In this document: piece by piece, positions 1 to 7,727 of the stretch | Layout: each line of letters opens with the position of its first letter | How positions within the stretch are numbered: position 1 is the first letter of the stretch | Assembly (NCBI GenBank): GCA_029258695.1 | Contig: JARIBR010000232.1 | Coordinates: 1 to 28,505 of the forward strand | Length of the DNA stretch: 28,505 nucleotides | From: Quadrisphaera sp. | GTDB lineage: Bacteria > Actinomycetota > Actinomycetes > Actinomycetales > Quadrisphaeraceae | Direction: 5' to 3' | Notes under the pieces: model-generated | Seen by the model: the letters and a program-made list of their open reading frames with translations, nothing else | Database searches by the model: none | Told to the model about the DNA's origin: nothing | Made by a program: the position numbers and the translations under genes

Positions 1-1
1 T

Positions 2-40
2 CTCGGCCAGAAGAGCGGCCAGGGCTTCTACGCCTGGTGA
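2..40 (+). CDS. 3-hydroxyacyl-CoA dehydrogenase, C-terminal end only (partial)
   Basis: Only the last 12 codons and the TGA stop (38-40) are in the window; the gene enters from the left edge. The visible peptide, LGQKSGQGFYAW, matches the conserved end of 3-hydroxyacyl-CoA and 3-hydroxybutyryl-CoA dehydrogenases, which usually finish with G-x-K-x-G-x-GFY-[DAE]-[YW]. These enzymes oxidise 3-hydroxyacyl-CoA to 3-oxoacyl-CoA with NAD+. Because paaZ starts 59 bases downstream on the same strand, the likely identity is PaaH, the 3-hydroxyadipyl-CoA dehydrogenase of phenylacetate catabolism. That assignment rests on context, since the diagnostic N-terminal Rossmann domain is outside the window. Confidence 0.7.
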   Translation, partial: LGQKSGQGFYAW

Positions 41-99
41 TGCCCCGCTCCTGAACCGCCTTCCCCTGCTGTTCCCTCCGCGACACCGAGAGGTCGACG

Positions 100-2166
100 A
101 TGACCACCACGACCGCCCGCCCCGACGCCTCGCCGCCGGTCCGCTCCTACGTCGCCGGGCGGTGGACGGAGCCGACCGGTGAGACCGTCCCGATCCTCGA
201 CGCCTCCACGTCCGAGCCGGTCGCCCGCATCGCCACCACCACCGCCGACGCGGGGGCGGCCGCGGACTTCGCCCGCCAGGTCGGCGGCCCGGCGCTGCGC
301 GAGCTGGGGTTCCACGACCGCGCGCTGATCCTCAAGCAGCTCGCCGGCCACCTCACCGAGCGCAAGGACGCCTTCTACGCCATCTCGGCGAGGACCGGCG
401 CCACGAAGCGGGACTCCTTCGTCGACGTCGACGGCGGCATCGGCGTGCTGTTCACCTACGGCTCCAAGGGCCGCCGCGAGCTGCCCGGGGGCAACGTCAT
501 CCTCGACGGCCCGCCGGAGCCGCTGAGCCGCAGCGGCCAGTTCCTCGGCCAGCACGTGTTCACCGCCCGGCGCGGCGTCGCCCTGCAGGTCAACGCCTTC
601 AACTTCCCCGTCTGGGGCGCGCTGGAGAAGCTGGCCCCGGCGTTCCTCGCCGGCGTGCCGACGATCGTCAAGCCCGCCGAGCAGACCTCGTACCTCACCG
701 AGGCCGTCGTCGCCGAGGCGCTGGCCTCCGGCCTGCTGCCGGAGGGGAGCCTGCAGCTGCTCTCCGGGGACGGTCGCGGCGTGCTCGACGTGCTCGGCGA
801 CCAGGACCTCGTCGCCTTCACCGGCTCGGCGTCCACGGCGGACGCGCTGCGCGTGCACCCCTCGGTGCTCGGCGGCGGGGTGCGGTTCACCTCCGAGGCG
901 GACTCGCTGAACTTCTCCCTCCTGGGGCCGGACGCGGTGCCCGGCACCGAGGAGTTCGACCTGTTCGTCCGCGCCCTGCTCGCCGAGGTCACCTCGAAGG
1001 CGGGGCAGAAGTGCACCGCGATCCGCCGCGCCCTGGTGCCCCGCGAGCTGGTCGGCGCCGTCACCGAGGCCCTCGAGGCGCGGATCGCGGACACGGTCGT
1101 CGTCGGCCGCCCGGGCGCGGACGGCGTGACGATGGGCGCCCTGGTCTCCCTGGAGCAGCGCGACGAGGTCCGCTCCAGCCTCGCCCGGCTCACCGACGGC
1201 GGCGCGCGCGTGGTGCTCGGCGACCCGGACGCCGTGGACGTCGTGGGCGCCGACGCCGCGACGGGGGCGTTCCTGCCGCCGATGTTCCTCACCGCGGAGG
1301 ACCCGTGGAGCGCCGCCGTCCACGAGGTCGAGGCGTTCGGCCCCATCGCGACCCTCGTCGGGTACTCCTCCGTCGGTGAGGCCGTCGAGCTGGCTGCCCG
1401 TGGGCGCGGCTCGCTGGTGGGCTCCGTGGTCTCCCACGACCTGGACGTGGTGAGCGAGGTGGTGCGCGGCGTCGCGCCCTGGCACGGCCGCGTGCTCGTC
1501 CTGGACCGCGACGACGGACAAGAGTCCACCGGGCACGGCTCCCCGGTGCCGCACCTGGCGCACGGCGGGCCCGGGCGCGCGGGCGACGGCGAGGAGCTGG
1601 GCGGCATCCGTGCGGTGAGGCACCACATGCAGCGGACCGCCCTGCAGGGGACGCCGCGGGCGCTGAGCGCGATCACCGGCACCTGGGTCCCCGGGGCGCC
1701 GCGCACCCTGCCGCGGACCCCGCTGTTCCAGCTGGCGCTGGACCATCTGGAGGTCGGCATGGGCCTGGACGGCGGACCGCGCACCATCACCCTGGAGGAC
1801 GTCGACCACTTCGCGGACTTCTCCGGGGACCGCTTCTACGCCCACATGGACGAGGAGGCCGCGGCGGCCAACCCGTTCTTCACCGGGCGCGTGATCCACG
1901 GGTACTTCCTCGTCTCGATGGCGGCGGGGCTGTTCGTCGACCCGGCGCCGGGCCCGGTGCTGGCGAACTTCGGCCTGGAGAACCTGCGCTTCCTCACCCC
2001 CGCGATGCCCGGGGATGCGGTGCGGGTGGAGCTGACCGCCAAGCGCATCACCCCGCGCGTGGACGCGGACTACGGCGAGGTGGTCTGGGACGCGCGGCTG
2101 CTCAACCAGGACGACGAGCTCGTGGCCACCTACGACGTCCTGACGCTGGTGGCGAAGACCCGCTGA
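100..2166 (+). CDS. paaZ: PaaZ: bifunctional oxepin-CoA hydrolase / 3-oxo-5,6-dehydrosuberyl-CoA semialdehyde dehydrogenase
   Basis: PaaZ is the ring-opening enzyme of aerobic phenylacetate degradation: its hydratase-type domain hydrolyses oxepin-CoA and its dehydrogenase domain oxidises the resulting aldehyde with NADP+. At 688 residues it is close to E. coli PaaZ. Residues about 15-500 are an aldehyde dehydrogenase domain with the general-base Glu266 in FTSEADS and the nucleophile Cys305 in AGQKCTAIR. Residues about 530-685 are a MaoC-type hotdog domain with the Asp577/His582 pair in the FSGDRFYAHMD segment and a downstream VIHGYF motif. Both active sites look intact. The ATG is preceded by GAGAGG at 88-93. 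The preceding gene is probably paaH, so the rest of the paa cluster should lie to the left. It is cytoplasmic. Confidence 0.95.
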   Translation: MTTTTARPDASPPVRSYVAGRWTEPTGETVPILDASTSEPVARIATTTADAGAAADFARQVGGPALRELGFHDRALILKQLAGHLTERKDAFYAISARTGATKRDSFVDVDGGIGVLFTYGSKGRRELPGGNVILDGPPEPLSRSGQFLGQHVFTARRGVALQVNAFNFPVWGALEKLAPAFLAGVPTIVKPAEQTSYLTEAVVAEALASGLLPEGSLQLLSGDGRGVLDVLGDQDLVAFTGSASTADALRVHPSVLGGGVRFTSEADSLNFSLLGPDAVPGTEEFDLFVRALLAEVTSKAGQKCTAIRRALVPRELVGAVTEALEARIADTVVVGRPGADGVTMGALVSLEQRDEVRSSLARLTDGGARVVLGDPDAVDVVGADAATGAFLPPMFLTAEDPWSAAVHEVEAFGPIATLVGYSSVGEAVELAARGRGSLVGSVVSHDLDVVSEVVRGVAPWHGRVLVLDRDDGQESTGHGSPVPHLAHGGPGRAGDGEELGGIRAVRHHMQRTALQGTPRALSAITGTWVPGAPRTLPRTPLFQLALDHLEVGMGLDGGPRTITLEDVDHFADFSGDRFYAHMDEEAAAANPFFTGRVIHGYFLVSMAAGLFVDPAPGPVLANFGLENLRFLTPAMPGDAVRVELTAKRITPRVDADYGEVVWDARLLNQDDELVATYDVLTLVAKTR

Positions 2167-2212
2167 GCGCGGGCGGTGACGACCCCGACGCTGGCACGCG
2201 TCAGGGAAGGGG

Positions 2213-2310
2213 GCGGTCCTGCAGGTGACAGGATCGGACACGGCAGGGCTCCGCTCGGCAAGGACGGTTTGTGGAAGGACCGCTCCAGCGTGCGCGTGCG
2301 CGTCCTGCCG
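2213..2310 (+). promoter_or_regulatory. Structured 5' leader upstream of the homocysteine methyltransferase gene
   Basis: The 198-base gap between paaZ and the next gene holds several pairable segments. The arms at 2256-2266 and 2301-2310 pair with one bulged base, and they enclose a small TGGA/TCCA hairpin at 2272-2287. A perfect 8-base arm pair, 2213-2220 with 2276-2283, would compete with that fold. Two alternative stems ahead of a methionine-pathway gene suggest attenuation or a riboswitch, but I do not recognise a SAM or SAH riboswitch consensus. In such GC-rich DNA chance pairing is common, so the call is tentative. Confidence 0.3.
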
Positions 2311-2364
2311 ACCACCGCACCCCTGTGACTGCACAGCGTCAAGACCACCGGCCTAGGAGCGACC

Positions 2365-3414
2365 ATGACCGCACGACCGAACCTGACCCAGCGTCTCGAC
2401 GCCGGTCCCGTGATCTGCGCCGAGGGCTTTCTCTTCGAGCTCGAACGACGCGGATACCTCTCCGCCGGTGAGTTCGTGCCCGAGGTGGCCCTGGAGCACC
2501 CCGACGCCTTGAGGGCTCTGCACCTGGACTTCCAACGGGCCGGCTCCGACATCGTGGAGGCGTTCACCTACAACGGTCACCGGGAGAAGATGCGGGTGAT
2601 CGGCAAGGAGGAGCTGCTCGAGCCGCTCAACCGGGCCGCGCTGCGCATCGCCCGCGACGTCGCCGACCTCGAGCCCACCAACCTGATGGCGGGCAACATC
2701 TCCAACAGCAACGTGTGGGACCCCGCCGACCAGCAGAGCCAGGCCGAGGTCCGGTCGATGTTCGAGGAGATGGTCGGCTGGGCCGTCGAGGAGGGCGCCG
2801 ACCTGATCATCGGTGAGACCTTCTACTACGCCGGAGAGGCCCTCGCCGCCCTGGAGATCGCCCGGGCCAGCGGCCTGCCCGTCGTGCTGACCGTCGCCCC
2901 GATGGCGCTCGACGAGATGGCCGACGGTGTCGGCATCGTGGAGACCTGTCAACGGCTGGAGCAAGCCGGTGCTGACGTCGTGGGGATGAACTGCTTCCGC
3001 GGCCCCGAGACGATGATGCCGTGGCTGCGGAAGGTCAGGGCGGCCGTCTCCACCCACGTGGCCGCGCTGCCGATCCCCTACCGCACCAGCACCACGGAGC
3101 CCACCTTCTTCAGCCTGACCGACGAGCGGGCCAGCGTGCCGTCCCCGCACGGCCGACCCTTCCCGACCGCGCTGGACCCGCTGGCCACCAACCGGTACGA
3201 GATCGGGGCCTTCGCCGCCGAGGCCGCCGACCTCGGCATCAACTACCTCGGTGTCTGCTGCGGTGCCTCCCCGGCCCTCATCCGTCAGGTTGCCGAAGCG
3301 GTGGGGCGCACCACGCAGGCCAGCCGATACTCCGAGAACATGAGCAACCACTTCCTCTACGGGACCCACGAGAGGCTCCCGGAGCACATCGTCGCGCTCG
3401 GAGACCGAGCCTGA
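2365..3414 (+). CDS. Betaine-homocysteine S-methyltransferase-like protein
   Basis: This 349-residue protein belongs to the zinc-dependent homocysteine S-methyltransferase family, which moves a methyl group from betaine or another small methyl donor to homocysteine, giving methionine. The three zinc-ligand cysteines are visible: Cys210 in GMNCFRG and Cys298/Cys299 in GVCCGA. The N-terminal AEGFLFELERRGY and the C-terminal SRYSENMSNHFLYG segments resemble the betaine-using (BHMT) branch more than the S-methylmethionine-using MmuM branch. The ATG follows a good ribosome site, TAGGAG at 2354-2359. Codon use is unlike its neighbours: 9 of the first 37 codons end in A or T, against 1 of the first 37 in paaZ, which suggests later acquisition. 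The methyl donor cannot be read from sequence. It stands alone, with gene-free DNA on both sides. Confidence 0.85.
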   Translation: MTARPNLTQRLDAGPVICAEGFLFELERRGYLSAGEFVPEVALEHPDALRALHLDFQRAGSDIVEAFTYNGHREKMRVIGKEELLEPLNRAALRIARDVADLEPTNLMAGNISNSNVWDPADQQSQAEVRSMFEEMVGWAVEEGADLIIGETFYYAGEALAALEIARASGLPVVLTVAPMALDEMADGVGIVETCQRLEQAGADVVGMNCFRGPETMMPWLRKVRAAVSTHVAALPIPYRTSTTEPTFFSLTDERASVPSPHGRPFPTALDPLATNRYEIGAFAAEAADLGINYLGVCCGASPALIRQVAEAVGRTTQASRYSENMSNHFLYGTHERLPEHIVALGDRA

Positions 3415-3601
3415 CCACGGGCGCAGACGTCGGTGGCCAGGTCCCGATCGCCCTGACCGCCGACGTCGACCGCGCCTCCGCGAGGGAGGTCGGCGTCGTG
3501 CCGCACCTCGGCCTGGTGGCGACAGCGCTGGCGTTCGAGACGTGGGCCTGAGCGCTCTCGCAGATGAACGCCGGGCTCCTGAGCGTCACGACTCACCTCG
3601 T

Positions 3602-3616
3602 ACCGCCGCTGGCGGT
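3602..3616. repeat. Inverted repeat upstream of bphO (6-base arms, 3-base loop)
   Basis: Perfect dyad ACCGCC-GCT-GGCGGT, 78 bases before the heme oxygenase start. There is no T-run after it, so it is not a typical terminator. It may be an operator half or a short hairpin. Chance occurrence in GC-rich DNA is possible. Confidence 0.35.
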
Positions 3617-3634
3617 GCTGGGCGCCTGGCCGGG

Positions 3635-3655
3635 GCGTCGGCGGAGCACCGACGC
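3635..3655. repeat. Inverted repeat upstream of bphO (7-base arms, 7-base loop)
   Basis: Perfect arms GCGTCGG and CCGACGC separated by 7 bases, ending 38 bases before the heme oxygenase start. Position and shape would fit a regulator-binding dyad or a leader hairpin for the bphO-bphP transcript. Confidence 0.4.
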
Positions 3656-3693
3656 TGCTCAAGGTCGGCCGCGGCCCAGCCGATCCACGAGAC

Positions 3694-4341
3694 GTGCTGC
3701 TCACCGCCGAACCCCCTCGTCGCCAGCGCCACCAGCCGCTTCCCGCCGCCGCGGCGGGGGCGCTGTCGGCGCAGCTGCGCGAGCAGACCCGCGCGGCGCA
3801 CGTGGCCGCGGAGGAGTCGTTCGCCCTGGAGGCGAGGCTGGCCAGCCGCGAGGCGTACGCCGACCTGCTGGTGGCGCTGCGCGGCTTCTACGCCCCCGTC
3901 GAGGCCGCGCTCGTCGCCGCCGAGGGTTGGGAGCGGCTCACGCCGCTCTTGGGGGTGGACAACCGATGCCGGGCCGCGTGGATCGACGAGGACCTCGCCC
4001 ACCTCGGCCGTGACGTTCAGGGATCACCGTCGGAGCTGACCCCGCCGGTGCTCGGGTCGCTCGCCCAGGCGCTCGGGTGCCTCTACGTGCTGGAGGGCTC
4101 GGCGCTGGGCGGGCGCGTCATCGCCCGCCTGGCCCGCCGCGCCCTCGGCGAGGACCTCCCCGTGGCCTTCTTCTCCAGCGCCGGCCGCACCGACCTCGGC
4201 GCCGACTGGCGCGCCCTGCAGTCCGCCCTGGACGCCTTCGGGACCGAGCACCCCCCGGTGCGGGGCGCCGTGGTGGCCGCCGCCGAGCACACCTTCCGGG
4301 CCCTGACCACCCGGCTCGAGGACCAGGACCCGCAGCGATGA
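3694..4341 (+). CDS. bphO: Biliverdin-producing heme oxygenase (BphO)
   Basis: Heme oxygenase cleaves heme with O2 and reductant to biliverdin, CO and iron; the biliverdin is the chromophore of the phytochrome encoded next. The protein is 215 residues, usual for the family. The proximal heme-ligand region is LREQTRAAH, with His36, and the distal-helix glycine motif is YVLEGSALGGRVI. The start is taken as GTG 3694 because residues before the LRE motif are needed. The ribosome site there is weak, so an alternative start nearby is possible. Its TGA overlaps the ATG of bphP (ATGA at 4338-4341), so the two genes are translationally coupled, as expected for chromophore supply. It is cytoplasmic with no membrane segment. 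Confidence 0.88.
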   Translation: MLLTAEPPRRQRHQPLPAAAAGALSAQLREQTRAAHVAAEESFALEARLASREAYADLLVALRGFYAPVEAALVAAEGWERLTPLLGVDNRCRAAWIDEDLAHLGRDVQGSPSELTPPVLGSLAQALGCLYVLEGSALGGRVIARLARRALGEDLPVAFFSSAGRTDLGADWRALQSALDAFGTEHPPVRGAVVAAAEHTFRALTTRLEDQDPQR

Positions 4342-7268
4342 CCGAGATGACCGCCCACGAGCTGGCCCCGGGCACCGACGTCGTGGACTTCCTCGCGCCC
4401 GACGAGAGCGCCGACCTCACCACGTGCGACCGCGAGCCGATCCACCTGCCGGGGGCCGTCCAGCCGCACGGCGTGCTGCTGGCCGTCCGCGAGGACGACC
4501 TCGTCGTCCGCCGGGCGAGCGCGAACGCGGCGCTGCACCTCCGCGTCGACGCGGTGGCGCTCGTGGGTGAGCCGCTGTCCACGGCGCTCGGAGCCGAGCC
4601 CGTCGAGCGGTTGCGCGCAGCGCTGGCAGACCCTCGCGCCAGCGGCGGCGACCCGCTGGTCGTCCACGTCCCGGCCGGCGAGCCCTTCGAGGTGACGTGG
4701 CACCGCATCGACGGGCTGGTCGTCGTCGAGCTCGAGCCGGCCGACCAGGGCGCGGCGGCGACGATGTCGACGCTGTTCGAGGACGTCCGCCACGCCATGG
4801 AGGCCCTGCAGGGCTCCGACGGCGTGCAGGAGCTGTGCGATGCCGCCGCCACCCAGGTCCGGCGCCTGACGGGTTTCGACCGCGTGATGGTCTACCGCTT
4901 CCACCCCGACGAGCACGGCGAGGTGGTCGCCGAGGACCTGCGGCCCGACCTGGAGCCCTTCCTCGGCCTGCACTACCCGGCGTCCGACATCCCCCGCCAG
5001 GCGCGCAAGCTCTACCTGCTGAACCACCTGCGCGTCATCGCCGACGTCGACTACGAGCCGGTCCCGCTGCTCGGGCTGCCGCAGGACGCCGATGACGAGC
5101 CGCTGAACCTCAGCTTCGCGGGGCTGCGCAGCGTCTCGCCGTTCCACCTGGCCTACCTGCGCAACATGGGGGTGCAGGCCACCCTGACGATCTCGCTGAT
5201 GCGCGGCACCCGGCTGTGGGGGATGGTCGTCTGCCACCACGACGCCCCCCAGCGGGTCGGGGCGCAGCTGCGGGCGGCGTGCCGGTTGCTCGGCCAGATG
5301 TTCTCGCTCCTCGTCGTGGCCGAGGAGGGTCACGAGCGCGACCGCGCCCAGGTCGCCCTGGCCGAGCTCGAGTCCCAGCTGGTGACGCGGATGTCCGGCG
5401 CGCCGGTCCTGGCCGACGCGCTGGTCGACGGCTCGCCCTCGGCGCTGGACCTCACCGAGGCGGACGGGATGGTGGCGCGGATAGACGGGCGCACCGTCAC
5501 CGTCGGCACGGTGCCGCCCGCGAGCGCGGTCGACGCGCTCCTGGCCCACCTGCGCAGCCGCGACGCGGACGCGGAGAGCTTCGTCCGCGAGGCGCTCCAG
5601 GGCGAGGTCCCGGAGCTGGCCGACCAGCAGGAGAACGCCGCGGGGGTGCTCGCGGTGCCCCTGTCGGCCGGGTACCAGGACTTCGTCCTGTGGTTCCGCG
5701 GGGAGCTGGTGCGCACGGTCACCTGGGGCGGGGACCCGGAGAAGCCCATGACGGGCGACCCGAGCGCCGCGCCCGGCCAGAGCGGTTTCGCCCAGCTCGG
5801 CCCGCGCGAGTCCTTCGCCGCCTGGGCGCAGGAGGTCCGCGGCAGCTGCCGGCCGTGGCACCCGGCCGAGGTGGCGGCGGCCAAGAGCTTCGCCGCCGCC
5901 GTCCCCGAGCTGCTCCTCTCACGCACCCGGGACCGGCTCGCGCACTCCGCGCTGCACGACGAGCTGACCGGTCTGCCCAACCGCGCCCTGCTCTCCGACC
6001 GGCTCGAGCAGGCGTTCGCCCGCCCGCACGGCGAGGGCCGGCACGTGGCGCTGCTCTTCGTCGACCTCGACCACTTCAAGCTCGTCAACGACTCCCTGGG
6101 GCACGCCGCCGGCGACAGCCTCCTCGGTCAAGCCGCCCAGCGCCTGCGCGCTGCCGTCCGCGAGAGCGACACCGTCGCCCGCCTCGGCGGTGACGAGTTC
6201 GTCATCCTCTGCGAGGGCATCAGCGCGGCGGAGGCAGAGCGGCTCGCGGAGCGCGTGGTCGCGGCCTTCCACGCCCCGTTCACCCTCGAGGGCGGTGACG
6301 CGACGGTCACCTCCAGCGTCGGCGTCGCCATCGCCGAGGTCGGCGCGACCCCGGCGGAGCTGCTCCGGGACGCCGACACCGCGATGTACCGCGTCAAGAA
6401 CGGCGGCCGCAACGCCGCCGCCCCCTTCACCCCCGAGCTGCGCGCCATCACCCTGCGACGCGTGGAGATCGAGACCCGCCTGCGCCCGGCGCTCGAGCGC
6501 GGCGAGCTCGACCTGTACTTCCAGCCCCTGCACACGGTCACCGGCGAGCTCCGCGGCTTCGAGGCCCTGGCCCGCTGGCCGCTGCCCGGGCGCGGCATGG
6601 TGCCCCCGGTCGAGTTCATCCCCGTCGCCGAGGCCACCGGCCTCATCGGCGCGCTCACCGGTTGGGCGCTGGACACCGGGCTCGCCGCGCTCGCCGGTTG
6701 GCGCGCTGACCACCCCGGGCTCGACCTGGCGCTCGCGGTGAACATCGCCCCGAGCCTGGTGGGCACCGCGCACCTGCGGTCGACGATCGCGGACGCGCTC
6801 GACCGCCACGGCGTCCCCGCCCGCGCGCTCTGCCTGGAGATCACCGAGAGCGCGCTCGTGGTCGACGACGCCCCCTCGCGGCAGGTCTTCACGGCGCTGC
6901 GCGACCTCGGGGTGCGGCTGTCCATCGACGACTTCGGCACGGGGTTCTCCTCGCTGGCCTACCTCACCCAGCTGCCCGTCGACGAGGTGAAGATCGACCG
7001 CGCCTTCATCAGCGGCCTGCCCGCGCGCACCGCCGACGCCACGGTCGTCGCCTCCATCGTGGGCCTCGCGCACCAGCTGGGGCTGCAGGCCCTCGCCGAG
7101 GGCGTCGAGACCGACGAGCAGCTCGCCACCGTGCGCCGCCTCGGCTGCGACCTCGTCCAGGGCTACCTGCTGGGGCGCCCCATGCCGGCTGCGGAGGTCG
7201 ACCGCCTCCTCGCCCGGGTCGACCCCACGAGCCCCGTCAGCCCCGCTGCTCCCGGATCACGCTCGTGA
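4338..7268 (+). CDS. bphP: Bacteriophytochrome with GGDEF and EAL domains
   Basis: This 976-residue protein is a red/far-red photoreceptor joined to c-di-GMP synthesis and breakdown modules. The N-terminal PAS region has Cys30 (TTCDREPIH), the biliverdin attachment site. The GAF domain has the PASDIP motif at 214-219 (Asp217) and His270 in SPFHLAYLRNMG. A PHY domain with a PRESF tongue-like motif follows to about residue 530. The GGDEF motif at 617-621 is exact, with an inhibitory RxxD site (RESD) five residues before it. The EAL motif is at 742-744, followed by DDFGTGFSS and a late EGVET. Both enzymatic domains therefore look active, and light probably decides which dominates. The first ATG is set by the overlap with bphO. 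There is no histidine-kinase domain. The 3' end overlaps the convergent thioesterase gene by 32 bases. Confidence 0.96.
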   Translation: MTEMTAHELAPGTDVVDFLAPDESADLTTCDREPIHLPGAVQPHGVLLAVREDDLVVRRASANAALHLRVDAVALVGEPLSTALGAEPVERLRAALADPRASGGDPLVVHVPAGEPFEVTWHRIDGLVVVELEPADQGAAATMSTLFEDVRHAMEALQGSDGVQELCDAAATQVRRLTGFDRVMVYRFHPDEHGEVVAEDLRPDLEPFLGLHYPASDIPRQARKLYLLNHLRVIADVDYEPVPLLGLPQDADDEPLNLSFAGLRSVSPFHLAYLRNMGVQATLTISLMRGTRLWGMVVCHHDAPQRVGAQLRAACRLLGQMFSLLVVAEEGHERDRAQVALAELESQLVTRMSGAPVLADALVDGSPSALDLTEADGMVARIDGRTVTVGTVPPASAVDALLAHLRSRDADAESFVREALQGEVPELADQQENAAGVLAVPLSAGYQDFVLWFRGELVRTVTWGGDPEKPMTGDPSAAPGQSGFAQLGPRESFAAWAQEVRGSCRPWHPAEVAAAKSFAAAVPELLLSRTRDRLAHSALHDELTGLPNRALLSDRLEQAFARPHGEGRHVALLFVDLDHFKLVNDSLGHAAGDSLLGQAAQRLRAAVRESDTVARLGGDEFVILCEGISAAEAERLAERVVAAFHAPFTLEGGDATVTSSVGVAIAEVGATPAELLRDADTAMYRVKNGGRNAAAPFTPELRAITLRRVEIETRLRPALERGELDLYFQPLHTVTGELRGFEALARWPLPGRGMVPPVEFIPVAEATGLIGALTGWALDTGLAALAGWRADHPGLDLALAVNIAPSLVGTAHLRSTIADALDRHGVPARALCLEITESALVVDDAPSRQVFTALRDLGVRLSIDDFGTGFSSLAYLTQLPVDEVKIDRAFISGLPARTADATVVASIVGLAHQLGLQALAEGVETDEQLATVRRLGCDLVQGYLLGRPMPAAEVDRLLARVDPTSPVSPAAPGSRS

Positions 7269-7698
7269 TGCGGGCGGTGGCCAGGCGCCGGCCTCCGTCG
7301 TCGGTGACCACCACCTCGTAGGTGGCGCTGGAGCGCCCGCGGTGCACCGGCGTCGCCGTGGCGGTCACCGTGCCCCCGCGCGCGGCCCGGTGGTGGGTGA
7401 TGTTGAGGTCCACCCCCATGGCGGTGCGCCCCGGGCCGGCGTGGATCACCGCCGCCCACGAGCCGGCGGCCTCCGCGAGCGACGCGGAGGCACCGCCGTG
7501 CAGCAGCCCGAAGGACTGGGTGTTGGTCTCCACCGGCATGCTCGCCACCACTTCCTCGGCGGAGGCCCGCAGCACCTGGACACCCATCTTCACGTCCAGC
7601 GCGCCGAGCGAGAGGTCCGCCCGCGCGAGCGTCAAGGGGTCGGGGCCAGCGACAGGATCGGGATCGGGGTCGGCACCGGGGGAGGGATCCGTCGACAC
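7237..7698 (-). CDS. Hotdog-fold acyl-CoA thioesterase (PaaI/4HBT family)
   Basis: This 153-residue protein has the hallmark of PaaI-like thioesterases, GLLHGGASASLAEAAGS, with His-Gly-Gly at 67-69 and the catalytic acid Glu76. Such enzymes hydrolyse acyl-CoA or aryl-CoA thioesters. The substrate here is not readable; aromatic CoA esters are plausible because paaZ is nearby, but that gene is 5 kb away on the other strand. The N-terminus is an acidic, proline-rich stretch made of DP repeats before the fold begins near residue 22. The GTG at 7698 is favoured because a TACGCT hexamer ends exactly six bases before it, the geometry of a leaderless actinobacterial gene. It lies 29 bases downstream of guaD on the same strand and converges with bphP, sharing 32 bases at the 3' ends. 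Confidence 0.85.
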   Translation of the reverse strand: MSTDPSPGADPDPDPVAGPDPLTLARADLSLGALDVKMGVQVLRASAEEVVASMPVETNTQSFGLLHGGASASLAEAAGSWAAVIHAGPGRTAMGVDLNITHHRAARGGTVTATATPVHRGRSSATYEVVVTDDGGRRLATARITSVIREQRG

Positions 7699-7704
7699 GC
7701 GTCG

Positions 7705-7710
7705 AGCGTA
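7705..7710 (-). promoter_or_regulatory. Candidate -10 element for the thioesterase gene (leaderless)
   Basis: TACGCT on the minus strand fits the actinobacterial -10 consensus TAnnnT. It ends six bases before the GTG, which would put the first transcribed base at or next to the start codon. It lies in the 29-base gap after guaD. Confidence 0.5.
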
Positions 7711-7727
7711 GGCCAGGGGGCCCACGG

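Larger units (their letters stand above)
3415..3693. other. Gene-free stretch upstream of bphO
   Basis: I find no convincing gene on either strand. Open frames crossing it are extensions of shadow frames and end in peptides I do not recognise. It could hold the decayed remnant of a gene associated with the atypical methyltransferase gene, but nothing proves it. Two compact perfect dyads lie in its right half (see separate entries) and are the only clear structure, so the bphO promoter and control sites probably sit here. Confidence 0.5.

Noticed and set aside
28..2334. Very long minus-strand open frame opposite paaZ (and similar long frames opposite most genes)
   Set aside because: It is a shadow of GC-rich codon structure: Arg/Ala/Gly-rich with no motif, and paaZ on the other strand is certain.
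3415..3551. In-frame peptide ending VVPHLGLVATALAFETWA after the methyltransferase gene, possible gene remnant
   Set aside because: No start codon, ribosome site or family motif; its frame only extends a shadow of the upstream gene.
7237..7268. 32-base 3' overlap between bphP and the thioesterase gene as a sign of a wrong gene end
   Set aside because: Both proteins keep family-typical ends, so short convergent overlap is simply real.
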